A stretch of DNA of 64,000 bases from Atherix ibis (GCA_958298945.1 OY282610.1:39935667-39999666); one strand, 5' to 3'. Counted from the first letter of the stretch, positions 1-12,459 are shown. Notes: a model not told the origin generated them from the sequence alone. Made by a program: numbers and translations.

Positions 1-529
1 TATATAATAAATGATTTACTATGTAAACAAAAACCTGTACGATAAAGGCTAGGGATATGTGATAGATGGAAATGAGAAAATGGGATGAAAATTGATTATT
101 TTTTATGTTCTCTTTTTGATTGTGGGAATAAATATAATTAAATGCCAGTCAAGGTGACATCTTATACTCGTACGGGTTGTCATACAATGCCAGATAAGAA
201 AGAAATGAGAAGTGCATAGGCCAGCGCATAAATACTCGTAAAGCCGAGAATGTTTCAGAAAGTCTAGAATTTCGTAATACGAGTTGGTTTTCTGAATTGC
301 AAATGTACACCATAAAATTTGTTCATAATCATTTTAACGAGAAGTGATTATTCTCTTCTGTTGGTCTTTTTTCGATTTTCTGTTTTCATTGTTCTGTGCA
401 TTTTTTTCTTTTCTATCTGATTTTTTTTTTTAGTAGCACTTTTTTTTCTTATTCCATAAAATTTAATATTTCACAAAATTAACCGGAGTCAAATGAAATA
501 ATAGCAAAAGATGAGAACAGAAGAAAATG
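1..529. other. AT-rich DNA, nothing recognised
   Basis: No coding, repeat or transposon signal found beyond poly-T tracts. Confidence 0.5.
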
Positions 530-2220
530 TCATATTTGATTTTCATGAGAAAAATATCCAGAACAGAATGGAACAGTCCTTTTTGATCGGTCAGTTTGAA
601 AAGGTATCGAAAAAAAGAGCGAAATGAAAAATATTATAAAAAGTAGAGCAAATAGTAAAATGTCCTTTTTGAACAGTTATTTTTTAGAAGAATGGAGCTA
701 ACAGTGGAACATGAGAAGGATGGAACTGGCAGAAAAAGGAAAACAAGACTAATGGGACAGGAGAATTATGGAACAGAGAATATGGAATAAGAATAAAATT
801 TCCTTTATGACCAAACATTTTATAGGAAAATAAAAGGGATGGGAAGGGAAGCAAAAAAGAAGGAAACTGATAAACAAAATGGATAGAACAGAAATGAAAC
901 ACGAGACAATTGAGGCAGAAAATGTTCCTTCTATTGAAACAAGACAATAATGAAACAGAAAATGTCATTTTTGATCATCAATTTTTTGAAAAAAAAACGG
1001 AGGAGAAAAGGAACGGAACCATGGAACAAAAGAGAAATTGAATAAACGAAAAATGGAACGAAGAGGAAACTGGAGAAAAATGGAACAGAAATTGTCCTTT
1101 TTAAGTATCAATTTTTTAAAGAACGGAAGAGAAAAAGGAACGAAACAGTGGAACAAGAGAAAAATTGAATAGACGAAAATTGGAAAGAAGAGAAAATCGG
1201 AGAAAAATGGAATACAAAGCATGTCCTGTTTGACCATAGATTTTTGGACAGAACGGAAGAGAAGAGGAAACGGAACAATGGAACACGGAAAAAATTGTAC
1301 GGGCGAAAAATGGAAAGAAGAGGAAACCAGAGAAAAATGGAACGTAAGGCATGCTCCTTTCGACCATCGATTTTTTGGAAAAATGAAGAAGAAAAATGAA
1401 CGGAACAATGGAACAAGAGAAAAATTGAACAGACGAAAAATGGAAAACTGGCAAAAATGTAACAGAAATTGTCCTTTCTAACAATCAATTTTTTGGAAGA
1501 ATGGAGGAGAAGAAGAAACGGAACAGTGGAACAAGGGAAAAATTGAACAGACGAAAAATGGAAAGAAGACGAAATCGTAGAAATATAGAACTTAAAACAT
1601 GTCTTTTTTGACAATCAATTTTTTGAAAAAATGAAGGAAAAGAAGGAACGGAACAGTGGAAAAAGGAAAAAATTCAACAGAAGAAAAATGGAAAAAGAAG
1701 AAAAAACAGAAGAAAAATGGAACGCAAAACATGTCTTTTTTGACCATCGATTTTTGGACAGAACGGAAGAGAAGAGGAAACGGAACAATGGAACACGGTA
1801 ATAATTGTACGGGCGAAAAATGGAAAGAAGAGGAAACCAGAGAAAAATGGAACGTAAACCATGTCCTTTTTGACCATAGATTTTTTGGAAGAACGGAGGA
1901 GAAGAAGGAACGGAACAATGAAACAGGAAAAAATTGAATAGACCAAAAATGGAAAAAAAAGGAAACTGTCGAAAAATGGAACGTAAACCATGTTCCTTTT
2001 GACCATCAATTTTTTGGAAGAATGGAGGAGAAGGAACGGAATAATGGAACAGGAGCAAAACTGAACAGATGAAAAATGGAGAGAAGAGGAAATCGGAAAT
2101 TGGCCCTTTTGACTATTTAATTTCTGGTAGAACAGAAGCAAAGAAGAATGGAAGAAAAAAGGAAACTGAACCAAAATTGAAATGGAACAGACATTTTTCC
2201 TTTCTGATCATTAAGTTTTT
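530..2220. repeat. GA-rich imperfect tandem repeat, period about 130 bp
   Basis: Each unit has a purine-rich body (AGAAAAATGGAACG, GGAAGAGGAAAC, GGAACAATGGAAC) and a conserved CCTTTTTGACCATCGATTTTTTGG segment. That segment recurs near 665, 802, 967, 1097, 1225, 1352, 1471, 1602, 1736, 1866, 1996, 2105 and 2199. Spacing varies from about 95 to 165 and centres on 130. Divergence is highest at the start, which suggests edge decay. All open frames inside, on both strands, are Phe/Ser-rich or Glu/Lys-rich artefacts of the repeat. Confidence 0.93.
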
Positions 2221-3520
2221 GTTATTTGGAATTTCCCCCCCTTTTCATCTTCTTCACTGCATTTTTCCCTCATTTCTTCTTCTCACTCACACACACTTTT
2301 AGCTTCGATTTTTAGTTTCAATTTTTTAAAACTTCATCTTCTTTTTAATTTAAATTTTCTTCTAACGTTTCTCTTTTTCTTCTTCTTGACTGATACTGTC
2401 ATATCTATGCAAAAGCACTTCATCTTCTCTTCTTCTTATTTACCAATTTGGTTCTTCCTATTTATCGTATCTTGTTATTTATCTTAAAATTCTGCTATTC
2501 TCAAAAATAATTTTCTCCCATTTTTTTATTTTCAATTTTCTTTTTTTTTTCTTATATTTTCACCTTCTTCGTATCTTCTTCTTCTTCACTATAACTGTCA
2601 TATTTCTCAAATGGCACTTCCCTTTTGCAGTTTTTTCCTTCTTTCTTCCTCTTGATTATCATGGCTGTCAATAGTCTTTCAAATTTAAATCTTTTTTTGC
2701 TTCTTCTTCTTCTTTTGCATTCCATTTTAAATAAATCCACATTAATAACGTTTCTCAACTGAAATTTTTATTCTTCCTTCATCTTTGTTAGTCTATTCGC
2801 AAATAATGCCAATATCTTCAAATTGAATTTGAATCCATTTTCTTTTTAAGGTTTTTGCAAATATTTAAATTTTTTTCAAATCCACAAACCATGAAGAATT
2901 TTTATTTTTTTTTCGTCTTTTTGTTTTTTCTTTTTATTATTAATAAGTATTAAAAGTGAACCAAACGAATTCTTTCCAAACCAAATCAATCACAATTCTT
3001 ACGAATATAAAATGAATAAAATTAAATTGCATGTATTTATTTTTTAAGATTTGTTTTGAATTTAAATAGTTTTTTTTTTCATCATCTTTTTTAGTTGAAA
3101 ATTAAATCATTAATTTTAATAATTAAATGGAAGCTGAAAAAGCATCGAATGGAAAACGCGGAAAAAAAACACATCAGTCAAGTTGGCAGCGATTTTCCAA
3201 AATCAGATCAGTACAAACAGATCCCGCGCCCCCTCCCTTTACACGCTGTTTTTTTTCACGAAAAAAAAAAGAAAAGAATTTTTATAAACACACAAAACTT
3301 CTGGGTGGGTGATCTGTCATCTTCCCAAGTATTGTAGGTACCAGTAGAAGGCGAAACTACTATGCCCCTAGCCCCAGCATGGTCTGGATTGTTAAGAACT
3401 CAAAATTCGGTGGAGAGAAAAAAACTGCGATAAACAAAAAGGGAAAGAGACAGCATATAAGTAGAGTTTTTATTGAGAAGGCAAAGATAAACTTTTATGA
3501 TTCATGTTCTGGAAGTAAAT
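2221..3520. other. AT-rich DNA with CTT-rich stretches
   Basis: CTTCTTCTTC clusters at 2330-2420 and 2560-2720 give a charged low-complexity minus frame that I do not accept as a gene. The region 3160-3400 is more balanced in composition but has no recognisable content. Confidence 0.45.
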
Positions 3521-3580
3521 AATCGAATCGAATCGAATCGAATCGAATCGGAGCGGAGCGGATCGTATCGAATGGACTTG
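3521..3580. repeat. AATCG microsatellite
   Basis: Six or so perfect AATCG units followed by GGAGCGGAGCGGATCGTATCG-like degenerate units. Confidence 0.95.
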
Positions 3581-3647
3581 AATTGAATCGAAGAGTTTGG
3601 GAATTTTATTTATTTTAATTTTTTTCGTATTTGTTTTTTTTTTCAGC

Positions 3648-3765
3648 AAAGGTAAATGATGCAGCAGCAAACCGAACACTCCAGGTGGTAGAGGCCCCCC
3701 AATGGTTTCGTAGAAGAAGACCCATCAACCGAGAATCATCATCAACTGTGCTTGTACTAATAAAA
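3648..3765 (+). other. Candidate exon after a strong splice acceptor
   Basis: A long pyrimidine tract ends TTTTTTTTTTTCAG at 3646. The following frame, AKVNDAAANRTLQVVEAPQW and FRRRRPINRESSST, is compositionally coding-like and not repetitive. It then runs into (TTA)n. ATAAAA near 3760 could serve as a poly(A) signal. No homology is recognised. Confidence 0.22.
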
Positions 3766-3791
3766 ATGCACAATCAACAAATATTTGGACT

Positions 3792-3840
3792 TTTTTTTTT
3801 ATTATTATTATTATTATTACTATTATTACTATTATTATTC
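3792..3840. repeat. (TTA)n microsatellite
   Basis: ATT/ACT triplet run; it creates a poly-Leu/poly-Tyr open frame that is not a gene. Confidence 0.95.
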
Positions 3841-4739
3841 AGATTGTATCGGTTCTTGTTGTTGTTTCTTTATTTTACGTGATATTCTATATAATGTATC
3901 GCACATGTTCCCCCCCCCCTCCCGTCCACCTCTTCTAATAATATTATTTAATAAATTCTTCAATTGTTGTTACGGTTTTTAGGTATGTAATTTTCTTAAC
4001 CAAAGTAATAATAAAAACAAAATGATTTTAATTACAAACTGAAAGAAAATGACGAACAATATCAAATTCAGTTTTCTATTAAAATTCAGACAAATAGTAA
4101 AAGGATCGTTTAATTGAATTTTTGATTATCCTTTCAAAATACGAGTCATCATCGATGAAAAAATTTAACAAAATCAAAATTATTACAAAGAATACTTCTG
4201 AGAATTATGTGACCGACGGTGGGAAGGGTGATTGGGGATTTTCAAAATATAATTTTAAATATTGTTAATTGCGAAAAAATTCATTTCGAAACTCAGCTGG
4301 ATGCAAAAGTAACGATATGCAATGTCATTGAGCTTCTCGGAAGGCATACCACAATTGTGATGGATTGTGCGTGGCAAGTTAGCCTACTACCGATACGGTA
4401 GTGTCTGTAGTGCCAACATTGAGAATTTAGAATATTTACAACGAAAACAAAATTATGCTGATTTCAGAGTAATAATCTATAATCGAGAGGGCAGGGGCTA
4501 TTATTATTGACTTCACAGTTGAAATCATCAACAAATATTAGAGACTGTTGAGAAACTGACTTCGTGGGAAGGTGACTGTTTAGAAATTGACATCGTGTGA
4601 CAAAATACGATAAAATCCTTTGGAGAAAACATATTCTCAGCAAATCATTCTGTAAATACTGTCCACTTTCAAAAATTACTTTCCAATTCCAATCTGACGG
4701 ATCATAGATCGAATATTAACAATAGTTAAATGCCACTTT
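3841..4739. other. Gene-free, no repeat recognised
   Basis: A 60-residue plus frame at 4219-4401 has mixed composition, but I recognise no family and see no splice signals around it. Confidence 0.4.
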
Positions 4740-5940
4740 CAATAAGAGCCCCTGAGACGTTGGGACCGTAAGACATCAAGGCTCTTAGATCTGGAACTCT
4801 TATATACTGAGGCTCTTAAACTCTGGGACCCTAATACTTTGATATTCTAAGACTCTGGCATACTGAGGCTCTGAAATCCTGGGATCCTAACACTCTGAGA
4901 CCTTTTGAACCTGGAAACCACACGGTTCTGTTACTTTTAGAGGCCGGATACAAGAATTTTGGGACCCTAAGACCCCGATACACTTATACGCTGAGACCCA
5001 GGGACCTGTAGATACTTAAACTGTCAGATTCGGAGACTCTGAGGTACTTGGAATCTGGGACCCTAAGAATCGGAGATCTTGGGAGCCTTAGGTTCTGAGA
5101 CTCTTAAACTCTGGGGCCCTAAGACTTTGATATTCTAAGACTCTGACATACTGAGGCTCTGAAATCCTGGGATCCTAACACTCTGAGACCTTTTAACCCT
5201 GGAAACCACACGATTCTGTTACTTTTAGAGGCCAGACCCAAGAATTTTGGGACCCTCAGACCCCGATACACTTATACGCTGAGACCCAGGGACCTGTAGA
5301 TTCTTAAAGTGTCAGATTCGGAGACTCTGAGGCACTTGGAATCTGGGCCCTAAGAATCGGAAATCCTGGGAGCCCTAAGTTGTAAGACTCTTAAACTCTG
5401 AGGCTCTAAGACTTTGATACTCTAAGACTCTGACATACTGAGACTCTGAAATCCTGGGATCCTAAGACTCTGTGACCCTTTGACCCTGGAAACCACACGA
5501 TTCTGTTACTTTTATAGGCCGGGCCCAAGAATTTTGGGATCATAAGATCCCAATACACTTATAATCTGAGACCCAGGAACCAGTAGATTCTGAAACTCTC
5601 AGATTCGGAGACTCTGAGGCTCTTAGAACCTAGGACCCTAAGAAATGAAGACCCTGGGAGCTTTAGGTTCTAAGGTTCTTAGACGCCGGGACTCTAAGAC
5701 TTCGACACTCTAAGACTCTGACACTCTGAGAATTTAGGCCTCTGAGACTCTGAGATCGTGGGACCCCAGGATTTTCTGACCCTTTGACTTTTGAAACCCT
5801 GAGACCCCAAGACATTTATACTCTAAAGTCCTGGAGCCGAAGACTGTGATTCTTATACACTGTGCCTTAAAGATTCTATGATCCTCACGCTCTGAAACCC
5901 TAAGACCGTGGTACCTTATACGCTGGGACACTAACAAACT
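4740..5940. repeat. CTCTGAGAC-type higher-order tandem repeat
   Basis: Short degenerate units (gactctgagaccctaa-like, about 14-17 bp) are grouped into a larger unit of about 288 bp. The block CTGAGGCTCTGAAATCCTGG starts at 4863 and 5151 and, as CTGAGACTCTGAAATCCTGG, at 5438. The block ACCACACGATTCTGTTACTT recurs with the same spacing. GC content is well above the surroundings. Confidence 0.92.
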
Positions 5941-6948
5941 GTGGAATTTATTTTTCTAACCGTTTTTCTTTTGTTTTTCAATTTAACGGTATTTTTTTAT
6001 TTCTATCTGTCTGTCTTTCTCTTTTACTCCCTCTTCTGCCTTTTCCAAAAATACAACTTTTTAAGGAAAATCAATTATTTTTTAAGACCTACTCTTTAAA
6101 ATGTAAGCCAAAAGCAAAAAAAAACGGTACACGATTTCGATGGGAAAATAGTCCTTCTTTTAATTGATAAGATTTTAACTTGAAATTTAAAAAAACTAGT
6201 AGTTCAACGACAATAAAAGAAAAATGAAAATACGAACAAACTATGTTAAGCCCCTAAAAGATTATCAAGAAAAGAGATTAGCTTGCATTCAATACGATGA
6301 GAGAAATTCCAACACAATAAAAATACAGAAGATTATAGGGGCGTACTCGTATTGTACAATAAAAATGTACTCAGGTATGTGCGAGTAAAAGAAGGATTAG
6401 AAGAAAATGGAATCTCAAATACCTTAAATAAATGTGATGGAAAGTAAAATGCAAAGAAAATAAAAAAACTAAATTGTCAAAGCGGAAAATGGGACAAAAT
6501 GCAATTTGAGGTCGAAAATTTTTCTGTATGGTATAAAATTGTGTTATATAATTTTTTTGTCCTTAGATTATCAGTCGTCTTAGTCCTAAAATTGTTTTTT
6601 TCCTTAAATTGTTATCATTTTTTCAGCAAGAAAGTTTTAAATTCTGTAACTTTAATGATTTGTCAATTTTCTTTAGGTCAAAATATTTAACCTGTAAAAT
6701 TGTAGTCTCTGAATTTATTTTTTATTTGTCGAAAATAATTTGTTCTTTTCTTAAAAGGGCATTTTAAGAATTCTTGTTTATTGAGTCATTATTGGTCAGG
6801 CCTGAAGTCTAATTCTTACAATATTTTGGGTCTTATAATCTATACTTTAGATCTTAGAGCTGCATTATTTTTTCTGTTTAAATTTTTATTCAATTTTTCA
6901 AAAATGCCAAAATAATTTGTTTCAAATACAAAATTGAGTTTTTATTTC
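5941..6948. other. AT-rich spacer
   Basis: No gene, repeat or transposon recognised between the two satellites. Confidence 0.5.
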
Positions 6949-7762
6949 AATATTTTCCAATATTTTACAATATTTTCCAATATTTTCCAATATTTTCCAA
7001 TATTTTCCAATATTTTCCAATATTTTCCAATATTTTCCAATATTTTCCAATATTTTCCAATATTTTCCAATATTTTCCAATATTTTCCAATATTTTCCAA
7101 TATTTTCCAATATTTTCCAATATTTTCCAATATTTTCCAATATTTTCCAATATTTTCCAATATTTTCCAATATTTTCCAATATTTTCCAATATTTTCCAA
7201 TATTTTCCAATATTTTCCAATATTTTCCAATATTTTCCAATATTTTCCAATATTTTCCAATATTTTCCAATATTTTCCAATATTTTCCAATATTTTCCAA
7301 TATTTTCCAATATTTTCCAATATTTTCCAATATTTTCCAATATTTTCCAATATTTTCCAATATTTTCCAATATTTTCCAATATTTTCCAATATTTTCCAA
7401 TATTTTCCAATATTTTCCAATATTTTCCAATATTTTCCAATATTTTCCAATATTTTCCAATATTTTCCAATATTTTCCAATATTTTCCAATATTTTCCAA
7501 TATTTTCCAATATTTTCCAATATTTTCCAATATTTTCCAATATTTTCCAATATTTTCCAATATTTTCCAATATTTTCCAATATTTTCCAATATTTTCCAA
7601 TATTTTCCAATATTTTCCAATATTTTCCAATATTTTCCAATATTTTCCAATATTTTCCAATATTTTCCAATATTTTCCAATATTTTCCAATATTTTCGAA
7701 TATTTTCCAATATTTTCCAATATTTTCCAAATATTTTCCAATATTTTCCAATATTTTCCAAA
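6949..7762. repeat. 10-bp satellite (TATTTTCCAA)n, about 81 copies
   Basis: Near-perfect decamer array. The visible departures are A for C at 6967, G for C at 7698 and an inserted A near 7730. Because 10 is not a multiple of 3, each strand is open in several frames, producing apparent 270-320-residue proteins with a 10-residue period. These are not genes. The T4 run occurs once per helical turn. Confidence 0.98.
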
Positions 7763-9073
7763 ACGTTTTGAGTTTCTCAAAGTTTTTTCGCTTTTCTATG
7801 CAAAATATTTTTTCTTCATTATTAATTAGAAAAATTTCTTCTCAAAATGTGCAAAAGTATGTCAAGAACGGTAGGTCCTTACTTGTCCTAACGTGAGCAA
7901 AATTTAGTGAATAGAAATGTTGTAGAAATTTTTATTATTTATGAAATCAATTATTTTCTAATGCAAAATATTAAAAACTAATTTAAAATAATCAGAATAG
8001 AAATTAGAATTTGACAAAAACGAAAACAAAGAAACTGCATTAAAGTCAAAAATAGTCAAAAGTGGAAAGAAGGGAAATTTTTAAGCTAAGATTTCGTATA
8101 AAGACTAAAATATGTTAAGTCATGTAAGAAAAAAAAACGGTTGAGTTCTTAAAATTCTAGCTACGAAAAAAAAAATGGCCACGGAAAAAAACCCCATTCA
8201 ATTTTCTAATATCAAAAGCTATTATGCATTTTTAATTTCGTATTTCGGAAATCGAAAGCTTGGCCAAAAAAACTTTAATTTGTCCATTCAAATTCGGCTC
8301 CCCCACATCTCACCACGAATCCATTATCCACCACCATCCCCAGCCACATACGAATATGCTCGCACAAAATCAAAATCACATTCTTTTCAATCCATTCACC
8401 ATTGACTGGATATCCATACTTGAATGCAAATGATTTTTTTAAATTTATTCAACAACCAAATAATAATAAATAATAAATATTTCTGCTCATCGAAGCGTAC
8501 ATGCTCAATTAGTATACAAAATGAGACGAACGCAAATGAAAATTAATCAAAAATTAGATAAAAATGTTTAGTTTGGAATGTGTTTTCTTACTTATTAACC
8601 TTTAAATTTAATAAGAAAGAAAAATAATCGAAAAATAGCACAAAAAATGGCAATGTTAAGGGGAAAGAATGCTTCCGGGATCCACCGCTAGGAGTCATAC
8701 TATTCCAAATAGTCTTGCTGCTGTCATATTGGCAATATGATAACTGTCAAAGTGAGCGTTAAGCAATAATAACAATCGTTTTTTTTTTTGTAAACATTAT
8801 AACTGGACAGTTTCAATCGATTTTCTATTTGGTTGACGGGGGGAAAGGAAGGTTAGCGGAGGTCACTTGATGACTTATCATCTTCATTTTTGATGCGAAC
8901 TATTATGTTTTGAAATTCGGGCGTGGCAAGCCACAAACAATTGGTTTTTACTCAATATCAGTAAGAAACGATTAGAACTTAAACCTTCTATTGTACATCC
9001 CTAAATCGATCATCTGATTTACATGTCTTTTCTGCATATGCACTTGAGAGTCGGCTCTAGAGACAGTTTTTTT
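7763..9073. other. AT-rich spacer
   Basis: No feature recognised. The stretch 8660-8960 has more GC than its surroundings but no open frame of interest. Confidence 0.45.
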
Positions 9074-10405
9074 GCGGATCGATTTTTTTTAGGACCGCTT
9101 ATTTTGGGGAACGAATATTTTGAGGATTAAATATTTTGAGGATCGATCATTTTAATGATTAAATATTTTCAGGATCGCCTATTTTAAGCATCGAATTTTT
9201 GAGGATCGCCTCCTTTGAGGATCGCCTATTTTAAAGATCGAATATTTTGAGGATCGATAGTTTTGAAAATTAAATATTTTGAGGATCGAATACTTCGAGG
9301 ACCCAATTTTTTTGAGAAACGCATATTTTGAGGATCGCCTATTTTGAGGATCAAATATTTTGAGAATCAAATATTTTTAAGATCGAATATTTTTAGGATC
9401 GAATATTTTGAGGATCCCCTATTTTGAATATCGCCTATTTTGAAGATTAAATATTTTGAGGATCGCATATTTTGAGGGTCGCCTATTTTGAATATAGAAT
9501 ATTTTGAGGATCGACCATTTTGAAGATTAAATATTTTCATGATCGCCTATTTTGAGGATCGATAGTTTTGAAGATTAAATATTTTGAGGATCAAATACTT
9601 CGATGACCCAATTTTTTTGAGAATCGCAAATTTTGGGGATCGCCTATTTTGAGGATCGAATTTTTTTAGGATCGAATATTTTGAGGATCCTCTATTTTGA
9701 AGATCGCCTATTTTGAAGATAAAATATTTTCAGGATCGAATATTTTGAAGATTGAATATTTTGAGGATCGCCTATTTTGAGGATCGATAGTTTTGAAGAT
9801 TGAATATTTTAAGCATCGAATATTTTGAGGATCGCCTATTTTAAGGATCGATAGTTTTGAAGTTCGCCTATTTTGAAGATTAAATATTTTCAGGATCGAA
9901 TATTTTGAAGATTGAATATTTTGAGGATCGCCTATTTTGAGGATCGATAGTTTTGAAGATTGAATATTTTAAGCATCGAATATTTTGAGGATCGCCTATT
10001 TTTAGGATCCAATATTTTAAAGATTAAATATTTTCAGGGTCACCTATTTGAGGATCCCCTATTTTGAAGATCGAATATTTTGAATATTAAATATTTTAAG
10101 GATCGCATATTTTGAGAAGCGAACATTTTGAGGATCATATATTTTGATGACTTTGAGCATCGAATATTTTGACAATCGTCTATTTTGAGGATCACTTTTT
10201 TTGAAGACTAAATACGTTGAGCAGCACATTTTTTGAGGATCGCATATTTTGAGCACAGCATATTTTGAGGATCACATATTTTGAGGATTGAATATTTTAA
10301 GGACCACATATTTTAATAATGCCCTGTTTTGAGGATCGGAAATATTAAGGATCGCCTGTTTTAAGGACCGAATATTTTGAAGAACGATTATTTTAAGAAT
10401 CGCAG
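9074..10405. repeat. 16-bp satellite, ATTTTGAGGATCGAAT-type
   Basis: About 80 imperfect units over 1.33 kb. Most contain GATC, in variants GGATCGAAT, GGATCGCCT and GGATTAAAT. Segments such as 9690-9800 and 9880-10000 are duplicated as larger blocks (GATAGTTTTGAAGATTGAAT recurs). Reverse-strand open frames of 60-66 residues here are by-products. Confidence 0.95.
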
Positions 10406-10539
10406 AAATATACTCTCTTGGAGTGGAAGTGAGCCGAAAGAATGACACTGGACTAAGTGTGTCCAATGACAAAAAATAAACTGAAAAAATTATATTGATT
10501 TTGAGCAGTACATTTTCGAAAACATTTTAATCCAGACTC

Positions 10540-10632
10540 CTTTTAGGCAAAGTGCAACCTTCTAGTATGCAGCGGTTTTGAGTTCGAATTCAGATTTATA
10601 GAAACACATTTAAATAAAAAAAAAAAAAAAAC
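10540..10632 (+). mobile_element. possible tRNA-derived SINE with poly(A) tail
   Basis: TTAGGCAAAGTGC (10543-10555) resembles a pol III A box and GAGTTCGAATTC (10580-10591) resembles a B box. An AAATAAA(A)n tail follows at 10612-10632. The box spacing is several bases shorter than in a tRNA. No target duplication was established. Confidence 0.35.
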
Positions 10633-10640
10633 AAATGATA

Positions 10641-12459
10641 AAAATCTGAAGGAATCAAATTTATAGGATAAAATAAAACAATTTTTCTAAATTCCATCTT
10701 TTAATAATTTTATAAATTTTATTTGATTTCATTTCTGACTTCCTGTCACCGGCGCCCCGGTTTTTTATGAAAATTGAAAAGAAAAGAGATGAGAGAGTTA
10801 CCAAGTGAACAAGAGAAAAAAAAACCCTCGTTAACAATCTCTTCCGTTGCCAATACTTGTCATAAGTGCACAGGTAAATGTTCGTAGAGCCAGCTTTAGG
10901 AGGGACCGAAACACACTACTTGCTGATTAAGGAAGAAGAGCATGAAGAAAAGCGAGAGTCAGAATAATGACAGGAGGTGCCGAGGGACAAACTACGTACA
11001 ATACTGGGCAATGGCGAAATCTTGCTGCAGTTCTGGGAAACCCTGGTTAAGTGCACACCACCGACGCAGGTTCCGTCCGGACACATTCCTCGACAGCAGG
11101 TAGCGTCTGGACAAATTTCATGTTTTCTGATGCAATCAAAAAGTTCGGTGTTCTTTTCTTTTCTTTTCCATTATGGTAAGGGTCGGTTTTACCCCAAAAG
11201 ATAAGAGGGTATTTATTGCTACTTTAAAACATGATCATTTATTTATCCACAACTAATGCTACCTGCGACGTACAAATATGCATTTACCTGTCATTGACTA
11301 CTTAAATTGCTACTTTTTTGTCAGATTTAAAATTTAAAAAAAAAAAAAAAACAGAGTCACGTACATATTGTTACGATGAAATTTTTATTATTCTTTTCAT
11401 GTAAATTGATTTATAAATTGGTTCTTTCTTAAAGAAATAAAAAATTCCATTAGTTTTATTATAAAATTGTCAAAACGCATTCAGACTTGCACGTAGTAAA
11501 AGGGCATAAAATCGAATTCTTCGAATTTCAAAATAGAAAATTTCCAATTCTTTACCGATGGAAACTAACCCAAACCAAATTCAAAAGTAAAAACAACAAA
11601 TTTCCTTGATTTTAAGGAAATTTCTTTGGTTTTTTTTTTTAATTTCCACTTTTAACAAAAGTTGTCTTGTTCGCATTTTGTATGAGTATACAACACCGGA
11701 TATGAAAAGTGTACACAAAAAAATATCTGATAAGACGTGAAGAAAAAATTAAATGGAATTTTTTTAAAAATCGTTAGCTGATAAACTAAAGGCATTTCCG
11801 ACCTGAAGAAGTGTGCACACCCTTTGGACAGGAGAAATTTTCATCTAGAAATTATATTAAAAATCCTTAGAAAAAAATGGTAAAAATTGCACAAAATCTG
11901 TTTCTTTGAGCCCGTTTTTCTTTATCAAAATGCATACGAACTATTCTATTACACAGCGCCATGATTAGGGGGTGGCCGTTTCCTAAACTAAATAGAACTA
12001 ATCTGTATAAACATTTACAAATACTCTCTTAAAAGACGGTTTATACGTTTTTTTTAATTTATTTTTGTGGTTTTTAATGAAATTGAATATGTTTTTACTA
12101 ATTTTGGGTGCGTGTTTTTTTTTATACAATAGAATTTACTAAAAAAAGAATATACCAGCAATCATTTTCAAAAAAAAAGAGTGTTGACAGCTACGCTCCA
12201 GTTCAGAAATTCGCTTAGATAATAGCATTAATTAATATGTTGAGTTATGGCGAGTAAACCGGTATTGAAGTTATTTTAACAAATCGTGGGAGCAGTGATG
12301 CTTAAATCTTTGTAGGTGTTTCTAGGGAATGATGTGGAGGATAGCTCTCGAACAAGGGAAATGGAATTTTCTATAACTCTATTGCGAACATAAAAGAGAG
12401 TACCATCGAAAATTTTCTAAAGTATTTTTAACTGAAAGGATTGAATTCGATGGGAAATG
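10641..12459. other. Gene-free; short GC-richer part at 10740-11220
   Basis: A plus frame at 10977-11204 (VPRDKLRTILGNGEILLQFW) has plausible composition and may be a transposon remnant, but no family is recognised. The rest is AT-rich. Confidence 0.4.

Noticed and set aside
684..2174. Phe/Ser-rich minus-strand open frames of 94-168 residues
   Set aside because: They follow the 130-bp tandem repeat, overlap in several frames, and show no domain or splice context.
2552..2758. Charged 68-residue minus frame resembling a coiled coil
   Set aside because: Generated by a CTT-rich low-complexity stretch; no flanking gene signals.
6922..7896. 270-320-residue open frames on both strands
   Set aside because: Pure translation of a 10-bp satellite; the same repeat is open in other frames too.
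9179..10472. Three 63-66-residue minus frames
   Set aside because: They are readings of the 16-bp satellite (KYSILKIFDPQN-type periodicity).
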